Part shown: piece by piece, positions 33,229 through 42,218 of the stretch
Numbering within the stretch: position 1 is the stretch's first letter
Layout of the letters: the number at the start of each line of letters is the position of its first letter
Assembly: GCA_964493785.1 (NCBI GenBank)
Contig: CAZBPM010000018.1
Coordinates: 1 to 64,000 of the forward strand
Source of the DNA: Hyphomicrobium_A sp964493785
GTDB taxonomy: Bacteria > Pseudomonadota > Alphaproteobacteria > Rhizobiales > Hyphomicrobiaceae
Length of the DNA stretch: 64,000 nt
Reading direction: 5' to 3'
Translations under genes and position numbers: made by a program
The notes under the pieces: model-generated
Seen by the model: the letters and a program-made list of their open reading frames with translations, nothing else
Database searches by the model: none
What the model was told of the DNA's origin: nothing

Positions 33229-34638
33229 CTAGCCTGCGCTTGCTCCCTCGGCCTTCGGAGCGGCCGCCGCACTCGGGCACAGCTCCTTAGCCTTCGCAAA
33301 CGCGGCATCTCGGCTCGCGAATTCACCGACGCTGGAGCCCCCAGGCGCGTGGGCCTTCAGGTAGCTATCCAGCATCGACTTCTCGAAACCTTCCAGAACA
33401 GTCAGAACGGTGAAGCGAACGGCTGCAGTGTCGCCGGAGCGCACGAGAAGGACTTTCTTGCCGCCGAAGCTGGCAGAGCCGATCTTGCACGCGCTGACGG
33501 ACGCGCTTGCAGCGGCCGGCTTCGCCAATGCGCTTCCGAGGCCGGCGGCGTAGGCGAAGGCCGTCGGAGGCTTGGGCTGCGGATCGGATGCTGCCGGCGA
33601 CTTTGCCTGCTCGGTCAATGACGACGGCAGCGTCACAACATCTGCGGGTTCAGGGTCCGCGGGAGTGGATTGGCCCGTCTGGATTACCTGCTCGGCAAAG
33701 ACGTGAGACTCTGCGGCTGCGACTTCGAGCTGAGGCTTGCGCTCGGGCGCCGCAGCGCCAGCGTCGCGGGGTTTGTGTGCCTGCTGAGCGGCTGCCGAAG
33801 GCGAGCTTGCATTGCCCGTGGGTGCGGGCGGGGGTGACGCGTCAGCGGCCGACCATATGGTCCGAACGAGCGGCGCGGGCGTATCGGGTTGCGCGAGCGC
33901 GGGTTCAGGACCTCCAAGGTTCGACGCGCGCGCCAGCTCCTGAGCCTTTCTGACGGGCTTGGCCGGTTTCATGCGCGGGGCCGTTTCTGCTTCTTCGACA
34001 GGGTCGGGGCCTTTGCAGAATCCATCGCGAAAGCTGGTTGCCACCCACTCAATGGATTTGCCGTAGTTTCGATCGGCGGCCCAGCGGCGCGCGAGATCGG
34101 CGAACGTGGTCTGCCCCTTCTTATTCGCCATGGTGACGAGAATGATGTCGTCTTGCTTCAGGCGTGTGCGCGCACCGACGGGATCCTCGATGCGCTGACC
34201 GGAATAGACGACGAGATGCTGGATCTGCGCGAGGACGCCGGTTGAGACGTTGGGATAGCTGTCGCCGGGGACGCCGCCGCCGGTCGTGCCAAGACCTGCA
34301 AAGTTATTCTGTCTGGGATCGACGTCGCCCCATCTGCCGTCGCCGCGCCTGTAGGTGAGGAAGTTCGTTTCGAGGGCCATCTGGAAGAAGGCATAGTCCC
34401 AACGCACGCGCCAGGCGTCACCGTGCTTCTTGTAGAAGCTGGCGATGTCAGCAAAGCGCGGGTCGAGGTTTGGATTGCGTGTCTTCAGGAAGGCCATCAG
34501 GCGCTTGGGCGTGACGCAGCGCGGGACGGCATTCGCAGCATCCGTGCGGATCTTCGGTGGCGCTGCCTGCGCAGCCCCGGCGACGACAAGGGCGCAGGCA
34601 ATGATGCCGATGCGAGCGATCGCAGTTCGGACGCGCAC
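33229..34638 (-). CDS. Exported glucosaminidase-domain protein, paralogue 1
   Basis: The 469-residue protein has a signal peptide (cleavage near AQA-APP) and an N-terminal GH73-like glucosaminidase domain (about 40-215). Its probable catalytic Glu90 is in FQMALETNFLTY, followed by RQNNFAGLGTTGGG. A disordered Pro/Ala/Ser linker (about 220-385) and an 80-residue C-terminal module (CKIGSASFGGKKVLLV to AKELCPSA) follow. The start is a GTG at 34638 preceded by CGGAG. It should cut peptidoglycan between N-acetylglucosamine and muramic acid. The next gene upstream is a paralogue of the same layout. Confidence 0.85.
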   Translation of the reverse strand: MRVRTAIARIGIIACALVVAGAAQAAPPKIRTDAANAVPRCVTPKRLMAFLKTRNPNLDPRFADIASFYKKHGDAWRVRWDYAFFQMALETNFLTYRRGDGRWGDVDPRQNNFAGLGTTGGGVPGDSYPNVSTGVLAQIQHLVVYSGQRIEDPVGARTRLKQDDIILVTMANKKGQTTFADLARRWAADRNYGKSIEWVATSFRDGFCKGPDPVEEAETAPRMKPAKPVRKAQELARASNLGGPEPALAQPDTPAPLVRTIWSAADASPPPAPTGNASSPSAAAQQAHKPRDAGAAAPERKPQLEVAAAESHVFAEQVIQTGQSTPADPEPADVVTLPSSLTEQAKSPAASDPQPKPPTAFAYAAGLGSALAKPAAASASVSACKIGSASFGGKKVLLVRSGDTAAVRFTVLTVLEGFEKSMLDSYLKAHAPGGSSVGEFASRDAAFAKAKELCPSAAAAPKAEGASAG

Positions 34639-34764
34639 AAAATCTCCGTTCGCCGGCAATGGGATTCCCATGGCGCTCTCAACTTCGGTTCAGGGACGGC
34701 TGCTGGGGGCGCGTCGGTGTCTTGATGGTAGGCGGGGCGCGGCTTGATCCGCGCCTGCTTTGTC

Positions 34765-36072
34765 TCAGCCTTCGGGGCAGAGTTCGAAGGCGCGGGTCAG
34801 AGCCTTGGTCTGAGTTGCGAACGAGTCCATCTTCTCGCCGCCCTTGGCATAGGCGGCGATGTAGGCATCGACCTCGCGCTTCTCGTTGCCGTCGGTCACG
34901 TCGAGCACGGTGTAGTTCGTCTGGCCGTCACCGTTCGCCTTGATGATCACGGCTTTCTGGCCGCCGTAGCTGGCGGTGAAGACCTTGCACTTGCCGCCTT
35001 TCGCAGGCGGCACCTTGAGCTGGGTCGCCGCGCTGCCGATCGAGGCGGTCTGGACGTTGGCGCCTTTTGCTTTGTCCGCTGATGGTGCCGCCTTCGCGGT
35101 CGCCTTGGTATCGGCTTTGATCTTGGACTTGCTGGCGTCGGCCGTTTTTGCCGGGGGCGCCTTTGCTGCAGCAGCCGGCTCGGCGTCGGCCTTGGCGTTC
35201 AGAAGCGTTACGGGCGGGGTGTCTTCGACGGGCTTGTTGTCGGAGGTTTTTTCGGGGGCGACGGTGCTTGCCAGCATTCCGGCGCCGAGGCCTTGGAGCG
35301 AGCCACCCTGCTTGCGCTGCTCGTCGATATTGCGCTTGGCGATTTCGGCGCCCTTGGTGGTGGCATCATCGTTCGACGCTGGCGGCGCTAGCGTGGCCAC
35401 GGTCGCGCTCGGCTCTGCGGTCGGCGTTTCGTTGCTGGCTTCCTGTGTCGGCGAGGCGCCATCGCAGTACGCGGCGTAAAAACCATCGGTGATGGCGGAC
35501 ACGTCGCGAACGTAGTTGCGAGAGGTCGGCGCCCATTGCTTGGCGACGAGCGCGTAGGTCATCGGCCCCTCGATGGACTTCTGCCAATCGGTGAGGACGC
35601 CCCACTCCTGAACCTTGCGCGTGCGCTCGGCGACGGGGTCGTCCACGTGGACGCCCGCGTACATCATCAGATGCTGCAAGTGGGCTTTGACGCCTGTCGA
35701 GATGTCGGGGAAGCTTTCGCCGCGAGCACCACCGCCGGAGGCGCCGAGGCCAGCGAAGTTATTCTGGCCAGGCCGCACGTCGCCGGTATAGCGCAGCGCT
35801 CCCGTCTCGAGGATCATCTGGAAGTAGGCGATGTCCCAGCGGATGCCGAGCGCTTCGCCGTGCTGCCGATAAAGGGCGGCGATGTCTTCGTATCTTGGAT
35901 CGACGCGGGGGTTGCGAGATTTGAGGTAGGCGGTGAGGCGCTCAGGCGTTGCGCACTGAGGCACCTTGTTGCTCGCCGAGGCTCTGACTTCAGGCAGGTC
36001 TGCTGCAGGAGCCGACGCGGCGAATAACGCAACAAGAGCTAAGCTGAGCGAGGCTCGGAAAAGGCTCTTCAT
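34765..36072 (-). CDS. Exported glucosaminidase-domain protein, paralogue 2
   Basis: The 435-residue protein is the tandem paralogue of the gene at 33229. It has a signal peptide (cleavage near PAA-DLP), a glucosaminidase-like domain with probable catalytic Glu89 in FQMILETGALRY and QNNFAGLGASGGG, a Lys/Ala-rich linker, and a C-terminal module (CKVFTASYGGQKAVII to AFELCPEG) homologous to that of paralogue 1. Both modules carry paired cysteines. The genes are 126 nt apart on the same strand. The linkers differ most, as expected for an old duplication. Confidence 0.87.
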   Translation of the reverse strand: MKSLFRASLSLALVALFAASAPAADLPEVRASASNKVPQCATPERLTAYLKSRNPRVDPRYEDIAALYRQHGEALGIRWDIAYFQMILETGALRYTGDVRPGQNNFAGLGASGGGARGESFPDISTGVKAHLQHLMMYAGVHVDDPVAERTRKVQEWGVLTDWQKSIEGPMTYALVAKQWAPTSRNYVRDVSAITDGFYAAYCDGASPTQEASNETPTAEPSATVATLAPPASNDDATTKGAEIAKRNIDEQRKQGGSLQGLGAGMLASTVAPEKTSDNKPVEDTPPVTLLNAKADAEPAAAAKAPPAKTADASKSKIKADTKATAKAAPSADKAKGANVQTASIGSAATQLKVPPAKGGKCKVFTASYGGQKAVIIKANGDGQTNYTVLDVTDGNEKREVDAYIAAYAKGGEKMDSFATQTKALTRAFELCPEG

Positions 36073-36274
36073 GTGAAATACCCGTCTATACGCGGCGCTG
36101 TGTTGCGAGCACCCGACGAAACCACCAAACGTTCTTAAAGGCTTAACGTTAACAGGTGGTTTACGAATCGTTGGCTCCCCCGATGCTGCGAGGAAGCAGC
36201 ACCAATTGGGCGGCAGTTAGAGCGGGGTTGAGCGGAATTGTGGCGCGGTCAGCAGACGGCAATCGCGGTAAACG

Positions 36275-37009
36275 TCATGAAAGATGCTGGCCGCCGTCGA
36301 GCGCGATCATCTGACCTGTCATCGAGGGCGTCGCGAGTATGAAGCGCACGGCCGCGGCGATCTCAGCGAGGGACGGGCCACGCCCTAGAGGAGTGGATCG
36401 GGTCTCGGCAGCGAAGTCGCCCGGGGTCTGATGTACGCTTTGCAGCACGGGGCCGGGCCCGATGGCGTTGACGCGGACGCGGGGGGCCATGGCTTGGGCC
36501 AGCGTTTGCGTCGCCGTCCACAGTCCGGCTTTTGAGATCGTGTAGGAGAAAAAGTCGGGTGTCGGTCGCCACACTCGCTGGTCGATGATGTTGATGACGT
36601 TGCCCTCGAGGCCTTCAGGCAGACGAGCGTACAGCTCCTGAGCAAGGAACACCGGCGCCTTCAGGTTGATGTCGAGGTGCGTGTCCCAGCCCGTTGGTGT
36701 CACCGAGCCGATGGTGTCGAGGAAGAACTCCGAGGCGTTGTTGACGACGCATGTCGGGGTGCCGAGGGCTGCAGCACACCGCGTGATAAGGCTCTGGACG
36801 TCGTCGATGTCCGCGAGATTTGCATGCAAGGCCAAAGCCTTGCCGCCATTGCGCTCAATCTCGGCCGCGAGCGACTCCGCCTCTGCTTGAGAGCGGCGAT
36901 AGTGGATCGCGACGCTCCAGCCGTGGGCTGCGAGGTCGAGGGCGATAGCGCGGCCGATACGGCGTGCGGCTCCGGTTATCAGGGCAGTCTGCACGGGGGA
37001 ATTCGCCAT
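36275..37009 (-). CDS. SDR family pteridine reductase-like protein (FolM type)
   Basis: The 244-residue SDR has TGAARRIGRAIA, with the TGxxxRxG variant of pteridine reductases, and VNNASEFF. The catalytic serine of classical SDRs is replaced by aspartate (NIIDQR), followed by YTISK. Asp-Tyr-Lys is the catalytic set of PTR1 and FolM, so dihydromonapterin or dihydrofolate reduction is likely. Single gene, divergent from the first porin gene. Confidence 0.83.
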   Translation of the reverse strand: MANSPVQTALITGAARRIGRAIALDLAAHGWSVAIHYRRSQAEAESLAAEIERNGGKALALHANLADIDDVQSLITRCAAALGTPTCVVNNASEFFLDTIGSVTPTGWDTHLDINLKAPVFLAQELYARLPEGLEGNVINIIDQRVWRPTPDFFSYTISKAGLWTATQTLAQAMAPRVRVNAIGPGPVLQSVHQTPGDFAAETRSTPLGRGPSLAEIAAAVRFILATPSMTGQMIALDGGQHLS

Positions 37010-37360
37010 TCGTGAGGGGGTACCAGGGCTTGCTCGGTTGGGTTGTGGTCGGCGGGGACGTACACGTGGCGGTCCGGGATGCTCCCAATTTGAGCAGTTG
37101 CGCTTCCGGTGGTTCCGACCGGCAACGGGTGTTGCTCTGTCACAAAGCGGTTTTTGGGCAATTTATAGTCAAAGAACACCGTTCGTTGCATTCGGGCTAC
37201 AGGGTTGCAGACGAGACGCCTGATTAGTGTGATTCGGCTTGTAGCAAGCCCCGTTTACGCTTTTTCTACACTCCAGAAGCGTTCGAGGAAGTGCCGTGCA
37301 TTCGGCCAAGACGAGTTCGGCGCTTTGAGTGGTTAGTAGTGTACGGGGGTAAGTTCCATC
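37010..37360. other. Intergenic region before the first porin
   Basis: These 351 bases have no convincing gene. They separate the FolM-like gene (minus) from the first TorF porin (plus) and must hold both promoters. AT-rich stretches (TTTGGGCAATTTATAGTCAAAG, about 37154-37175) stand out, but no -35/-10 pair is certain. The porin start at 37361 lacks a clear purine-rich site. Confidence 0.4.
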
Positions 37361-38152
37361 ATGGCCGAGTCTCGTAGTGTAGTTAAGTTGTGTGCAGCGT
37401 CCGCAGTCGCGATCCTCGCGATGACGAGCGCAGCGTTTGCAGGCGGAAGCCTCAAAGATGAACCCGCTCCGGCGCGCGAGTTCACCTATTCCTTCAGCGT
37501 CACCGGTACCTCGGACTACGTGTTCCGCGGTCAGACGCAGTCTTACGGCGAACCCGCCCTCCAGGGCGCGATCAACATGGGTTACGGCATCTTCTACGCC
37601 GGCGCCTGGGCTTCCAGCATCGACTTCGGCGGTGGTGCCGACGGCATCGGCAGCGATGCTGAGATCGAGATCGACTACTATGTCGGCATCAAGCCGACGC
37701 TGGGTCCTGCAACGTTCGACCTCGGAGTCATCTACTACGCCTATCCGGGTGCCAGCGATGACATCACCGAGCTCGACTACGTCGAATTCAAGGCTGCAGT
37801 CAGCGGTGAGTTGTTCAAGGGTCTGACCGGTACCGGTGTTGTTTACTACTCGCCCGAGTACACTGGCGAAACCGGCGCGGAGTGGACTGTCGAGGGTACG
37901 CTTGCTTATGCCCTCCCGCAGGTCTGGGTTTTCGCCCCGACCGTCAGCGGCACCTTCGGTCACTCGGATGTCGAGGAACTCGCGATTTCGGAGTGGAACT
38001 ACTGGAACGCTGGCGTGTCGCTCGCGGTCGAGAAGATCACCTTCGACTTCCGCTACTGGGGTTCGGACCTGTCCGAGACGGCCTTCCCGAAGGGCGCAGT
38101 CTTCGGCGCCGGCGACCGCTTCGTCTTCTCGACGACGGTTGCCCTGCCTTAA
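37361..38152 (+). CDS. TorF family porin, paralogue 1
   Basis: The 263-residue protein has a signal peptide (cleavage near AFA-GGS) and a 12- to 14-strand beta-barrel pattern with aromatic girdles. The TorF (CHP02001) start is visible as FTYSFSVTGTSDYVFRGQTQ, followed by EIDYYVGIKPTLG and EWNYWNAGVSLAVEKITFDF. The C-terminus lacks the classical terminal Phe but ends in FVFSTTVALP like its neighbours. It is the first of three tandem copies, each with its own terminator. Outer-membrane transport is inferred; the substrate is unknown. Confidence 0.87.
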   Translation: MAESRSVVKLCAASAVAILAMTSAAFAGGSLKDEPAPAREFTYSFSVTGTSDYVFRGQTQSYGEPALQGAINMGYGIFYAGAWASSIDFGGGADGIGSDAEIEIDYYVGIKPTLGPATFDLGVIYYAYPGASDDITELDYVEFKAAVSGELFKGLTGTGVVYYSPEYTGETGAEWTVEGTLAYALPQVWVFAPTVSGTFGHSDVEELAISEWNYWNAGVSLAVEKITFDFRYWGSDLSETAFPKGAVFGAGDRFVFSTTVALP

Positions 38153-38181
38153 TCGGCTAGCGTCAAATCAGTCACTGCAGG

Positions 38182-38207
38182 CGGGGCCGAGTAATCGGCC
38201 CCGTTTT
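38182..38207 (+). terminator. Terminator of porin 1
   Basis: A 9-bp stem CGGGGCCGA/TCGGCCCCG with a GTAA loop and four T residues lies 30 nt past the stop. Confidence 0.9.
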
Positions 38208-38441
38208 GCGTCAGGATGCTCAATTAGTAGTCATCTAGAGGACTGGAATCGCAGAGCAAGTTGTATTGTTGCAACGCTTTGTGTTCAGAACGTGCGGATA
38301 ACTTCATTACAGCTTGTGAACAACGGTGATTTGGGTCGTTTCTTCGATCCAGGCCGTGGATTCCCGTAAAGCGCACCGCGGACGCGATTTTTGGCGGTTG
38401 GGTGCGTTCTTGCCCTGAAAGCAAGAGGGAATTGGTTTCTC

Positions 38442-39278
38442 ATGACGGACACTAGAAAACTTGCTGCCCTGTGCGGGGCAGCGGGAGTTGCGCTTGTCGC
38501 GATCTCCGGAACCGCCGCCGCCGATGGGTACGAGGTTGCTGCTCCGACGGCAGCTGCCGACGAAGGCCGCAAGTTCACTTACTCCTTCAACATTGGCGTG
38601 GTCTCGGACTACATCTTCCGCGGCTACTCGCAGTCCTCGCGCGATCCCGTCATGCAGGGCGGTCTCGACGTTGGCTACGGCATCGCCTACGCGGGCATCT
38701 GGGCCTCGGGCATCGACTTCGACTTCGACGGCGCTACTCCCGGAGCGGGCTCCAACGCCGAAGTTGAGATCGACTATTACGGCGGTATCCGTCCGACTTG
38801 GGGTGCAGCCACCTTCGACTTCGGAGTGCTGTACTACAGCTATCCGGGCGCAGACGACCAGCTCGGCACCTTGAGCTATCTCGAGCTCAAGGCCGGCGTC
38901 AGCGGCCAGCTCGTCAAGAATCTCTCGACTGGCGTCGCGATGTACTGGTCGCCAAACTACTCGGGTGAGACCGGCAGCACGTGGACTGCGGAAGGCACAG
39001 CTGGCTACACCTTCCACAAGGTGGGACCGTTCGTGCCATCGCTTACCGGTGCACTCGGTGTCGAGTGGAGCGGCGATCAGGCTTGGCAGAATCTCTATGC
39101 CAACGGCGCTGGAAGCTACGTCTACTGGAACGCCGGCCTCATCCTGGCCGTCGACAACATGAGCTTCGACTTCCGTTATTGGGATACGAACGTCAACAAC
39201 GACAACAACTTCTGCAATGGACCCGTGTTCCAGTGCGGTGGCGCGTTCCAGTTCGGTGTGAAGGTCGCAGTTCCGTGA
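38442..39278 (+). CDS. TorF family porin, paralogue 2
   Basis: The 278-residue protein has a signal peptide (cleavage near TAAA-DGY) and the TorF barrel: FTYSFNIGVVSDYIFRGYSQS, EIDYYGGIRPTWG, YVYWNAGLILAVDNMSFDFRYWDTN, ending FQFGVKVAVP. Two cysteines (FCNGPVFQCGG) near the end may form a disulphide in an outer loop; copy 3 has the same feature and copy 1 does not. It is closer to copy 3 than to copy 1. The ATG at 38442 follows GCAAGAGGG. Confidence 0.88.
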   Translation: MTDTRKLAALCGAAGVALVAISGTAAADGYEVAAPTAAADEGRKFTYSFNIGVVSDYIFRGYSQSSRDPVMQGGLDVGYGIAYAGIWASGIDFDFDGATPGAGSNAEVEIDYYGGIRPTWGAATFDFGVLYYSYPGADDQLGTLSYLELKAGVSGQLVKNLSTGVAMYWSPNYSGETGSTWTAEGTAGYTFHKVGPFVPSLTGALGVEWSGDQAWQNLYANGAGSYVYWNAGLILAVDNMSFDFRYWDTNVNNDNNFCNGPVFQCGGAFQFGVKVAVP

Positions 39279-39305
39279 TCTAACTCTCTCACCATCATCA
39301 TCCGG

Positions 39306-39337
39306 AAACGGGGTCGAGCTTGCTCGGCCCCGTTTTT
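39306..39337 (+). terminator. Terminator of porin 2
   Basis: A 12-bp stem (ACGGGGTCGAGC/GCTCGGCCCCGT, one wobble) with a TT loop, followed by five T residues. It resembles the porin 1 terminator and was probably duplicated with it. Confidence 0.9.
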
Positions 39338-39527
39338 CGTTGGACTGAACGGCTTGCGAAATTAACACATTATTCAATAGTTGTTGCGGGGTTACCACAC
39401 AACCACAAGAAGCTTTTTACAGACGCAAAATCGGTCTTGTCCGGTCGACGCGCATCAGGCCTTCTGGATCAAAGCCGCAGTGCGGCAGTCGGTAATGGCG
39501 CGTCTATGCCACGAGGGGATGGACCAC

Positions 39528-40364
39528 ATGACCGTATCCAGGAAGATTCTATCTATCTGCGGACTTGCCGGAATGGCGCTCGCCATGTCCACGGGTGCCA
39601 AGGCAGATGGCTACGAAGTCGCTGCACCGGCCGCCGTCGAGGAAGGCCGCAAATTCACCTACACCTTCAACATCGGCGTCACCTCGGACTACGTGTTCCG
39701 CGGTATCTCGCAATCCGATAATGACCCGGCGCTGCAAGGCGGTCTCGATGTCACCTATGGCATCCTCTACGCCGGTGTCTGGTCGTCGATGGTCGATTTC
39801 GCCGACGCTCCGCCGGCCAATGCCGAGGTCGACTGGTACGGTGGCATCAGGCCGACTTGGCAATCACCGTTCGGAACGATGAACCTCGACTTCGGCGCGA
39901 TCTATTATTCTTATCCCGGGGCTGACCCAAGCAGGGTTGGAATTGCTGATCCGAACTACTGGGAGCTGAAGGCCGGCTACAGCTGGTCTGCTCTGCACCC
40001 GAGTCTCGTGACGGGCACCACGGTCTATTGGTCACCGGAATACTTCGCTCACACGGGCTCCGTGTGGACGATCGAGACGATGGCAGCTTGGACGGCACCC
40101 AAGGTCGGTGTTTTCACGCCCGTCATCAACGGTGTGGTCGGCTGGGAAAAGGGTAGCCTCAGCGATGGCTTCTGGGTCAACCAGATCGGGACCGATAACG
40201 AGTACTATTACTGGAACGCCGGCCTTGCCCTCGGCGTCGACAACATGACGTTCGACTTCCGCTACTGGGACACCAACATCGGCAAGGACGCGGGGAACAT
40301 TTGCGCAGGGGCCAACCTGTGCGACTCGCGCTTCGTCTTCTCTGCCAAGGTTGCGGTTCCCTGA
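39528..40364 (+). CDS. TorF family porin, paralogue 3
   Basis: The 278-residue protein, exactly as long as copy 2, has a signal peptide (cleavage near AKA-DGY) and the motifs FTYTFNIGVTSDYVFRGISQS, VDWYGGIRPTW and YYYWNAGLALGVDNMTFDFRYWDTN. It ends FVFSAKVAVP. A cysteine pair (NICAGANLCDSR) matches that of copy 2. Gains and losses relative to copies 1 and 2 are confined to loop regions. GAGGGG precedes the ATG at 39528; an ATG three codons earlier is an alternative. Confidence 0.88.
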   Translation: MTVSRKILSICGLAGMALAMSTGAKADGYEVAAPAAVEEGRKFTYTFNIGVTSDYVFRGISQSDNDPALQGGLDVTYGILYAGVWSSMVDFADAPPANAEVDWYGGIRPTWQSPFGTMNLDFGAIYYSYPGADPSRVGIADPNYWELKAGYSWSALHPSLVTGTTVYWSPEYFAHTGSVWTIETMAAWTAPKVGVFTPVINGVVGWEKGSLSDGFWVNQIGTDNEYYYWNAGLALGVDNMTFDFRYWDTNIGKDAGNICAGANLCDSRFVFSAKVAVP

Positions 40365-40396
40365 TCGGCGGAGTTTATGCTCCACGTCACATGATC

Positions 40397-40428
40397 AAGG
40401 GCGGTGTGCTCGGCACGCCGCCCTTTTT
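40397..40428 (+). terminator. Terminator of porin 3
   Basis: A 13-bp stem (AAGGGCGGTGTGC/GCACGCCGCCCTT, one wobble) with a TCG loop and five T residues. Confidence 0.9.
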
Positions 40429-40849
40429 GCTGGGCTGTCGGCAAGGGTGGCTTGGTGCAGAGCGTCGGCTGCCCGCGGCGCGGAATCGTTCACGCTTAGC
40501 GTGCGTGTCACCCAACCTACACAGCCCTGTCATAGACCTCGGTTATCCGTGCACGTGCCTTCAAGAGTTGGCCGCTTGGCCGTTCCGCTGGCTTATCAGC
40601 GGTGGCCCCGGCAGCCAAAACGCGGCGCACGCCAGAGGCCCTCAAATGGTGTGCTCCGCGAGGCCAGAGGCCAGCTTTGCGGCGTCCGCCGGAAGAAACC
40701 CGCTGCCGGCGGCGGCGCAAGCTGGCCTCGTTCCTCCAAGTGCGCTGGAGCTTTTGGGCCTGCCTTTTTCCCCAACCGTGGAAGCCGCCTGACTTGCCTG
40801 CCTGCTTCGATAGGCAGCATAAAAGCTGAACGTCTCAGCAATCGCGGGC
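40429..40849. other. Intergenic stretch without identified content
   Basis: These 421 bases contain only weak open frames with no domain, signal or ribosome-binding site. GCCAGAGGCC occurs twice (about 40633 and 40664). I see no tRNA, terminator or repeat shared with other regions. It may hold the promoter of the gene at 40850. Confidence 0.4.
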
Positions 40850-41608
40850 ATGACCGTGATCTTCATCATTCTCGGCATGATCGCACTGACGGTGGTGGGG
40901 GCCTATCACCTCGCCCGCGCCGGTGGCGAGAAGCAGATCTACTTCGGGCAGGTTCCCGATGGGCCGACGGCGTTCGGGTGCGGCATGGCATGGCTTGCCG
41001 TGCGCAGTGAAGATCCGCTCGAGGTGGTGGAGGCGCTCCGCCTGGAGCAACCCAGCTACTGCAACTGGAATTCCGGCATCGGTGCCGTGTACGACGACTG
41101 GCTTGGTGCAACGCGAGTGTTCGTGTCGTCGCCCGTCGATGGCTGGGTCTTCGCAGTGGGGCTGGCGCTGCCGCATCCGGTTGGAACAGGCTTCACTGAC
41201 AAATGCACGCCGCTGCTCGTGGACTTGGGTGGGCGGTTTTCCGAGACGCAGTATTTCTTCAGCTACCCGCCGATCGACTACTACGCGTGGGCCAAGGTTA
41301 AGGACGGCAGGCTCGTCCGCGCATTCGCGGTCAGTGACGAGGGCATCGTCTGGAACAAGGGGCGGGTCACGCGCGAGGAGCGCTCGTTGGGATTGAAACT
41401 GTTCGAGCTGCGCGGTGTGCGCGGCCGGAAGGGGGATGCGGGTGGTGAGCTGATCCTGCATCCGACGGAGGAGCACGTGCTCCGCCTTGCAAACCGCTGG
41501 AGCATCGATCCGACCACTCTCAGCGAGGAGCACGGGGCTGCGGGCCTCGGCATCATTGCGGTCGCGCCACAGGGATGGCGAGCGGAGCGGGCGCGCCGAG
41601 CCGCCTGA
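40850..41608 (+). CDS. Membrane-anchored protein of unknown function
   Basis: The 252-residue protein starts with one transmembrane helix (MTVIFIILGMIALTVVGAY) and continues as a soluble domain with many tryptophans: FGCGMAWLAVRSEDPLEVVEAL, NWNSGIGAVYDDWLGATRVFVS and GWVFAVGLALPHP. Similar domains occur in scattered bacterial hypothetical proteins, where they look like an immunity- or SMI1-like fold; that is a weak impression. It converges on the next gene with a 33-nt gap. Confidence 0.75.
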   Translation: MTVIFIILGMIALTVVGAYHLARAGGEKQIYFGQVPDGPTAFGCGMAWLAVRSEDPLEVVEALRLEQPSYCNWNSGIGAVYDDWLGATRVFVSSPVDGWVFAVGLALPHPVGTGFTDKCTPLLVDLGGRFSETQYFFSYPPIDYYAWAKVKDGRLVRAFAVSDEGIVWNKGRVTREERSLGLKLFELRGVRGRKGDAGGELILHPTEEHVLRLANRWSIDPTTLSEEHGAAGLGIIAVAPQGWRAERARRAA

Positions 41609-41641
41609 GCGATGGCCTAAACGGCAGCAGCTCGACGACGA

Positions 41642-42073
41642 TCAATCAGACGGGAAGGCTTCGGCGTCCGCTAAAAGCGCCAAATCGCCACGCTCGCTGC
41701 CCTGCTCAAGGCGCAGCGCAATTCCGTCCGCCGGGCACGGGCGTTGGGACGTGCGGTTCGAGGAGCGGTCGAGCTCGAGACTGGTGCAGCGGGAAGGATC
41801 GACGCGCAGGATCGTCGGCAGGCTGCCGGTTACGATGTCGCTGGTGTCAGCCGGTAGCGGAGCCGATGCCATCTCTTCGGTGGCAGCAGGCTGAGTGCTG
41901 TCGAACACGATATCGGACACGAACGTCCAGAAGCCTATGGCATGCCAGAAGACCGCGCCGGCGACGAAGCCGATCGTTGTCCAGAGCGCAGCGCCACGAA
42001 CGTGGCGTCGCAGTGCTGCTGCCGGCGCATCGGCCGGTGCTCGCACGCTCGCGCTCGTCGCTTCAGATTGCAT
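41642..42073 (-). CDS. Single-pass membrane protein of unknown function
   Basis: The 143-residue protein has a basic N-terminus (LRRHVRG), one transmembrane segment (AALWTTIGFVAGAVFWHAIGFWTFVS, about 28-53) and an acidic periplasmic tail with two cysteines (RCTSLE, RPCPADG). No family known. It lies 145 nt downstream of the RNase T2 gene on the same strand. Confidence 0.68.
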   Translation of the reverse strand: MQSEATSASVRAPADAPAAALRRHVRGAALWTTIGFVAGAVFWHAIGFWTFVSDIVFDSTQPAATEEMASAPLPADTSDIVTGSLPTILRVDPSRCTSLELDRSSNRTSQRPCPADGIALRLEQGSERGDLALLADAEAFPSD

Positions 42074-42218
42074 CGCCCTGTCCGTTCCCCTCGCCGGGAA
42101 TCACTCCGCAAGTTTGCGGAGCATCGGGGTAGACGATCAAGATGAACGGGACGGCTTCGGCGTTGCTGCGATGCCGCTGTCCACAGGCGTGGCCGCACGA
42201 GAGTGGGCTGTGCAAGCC

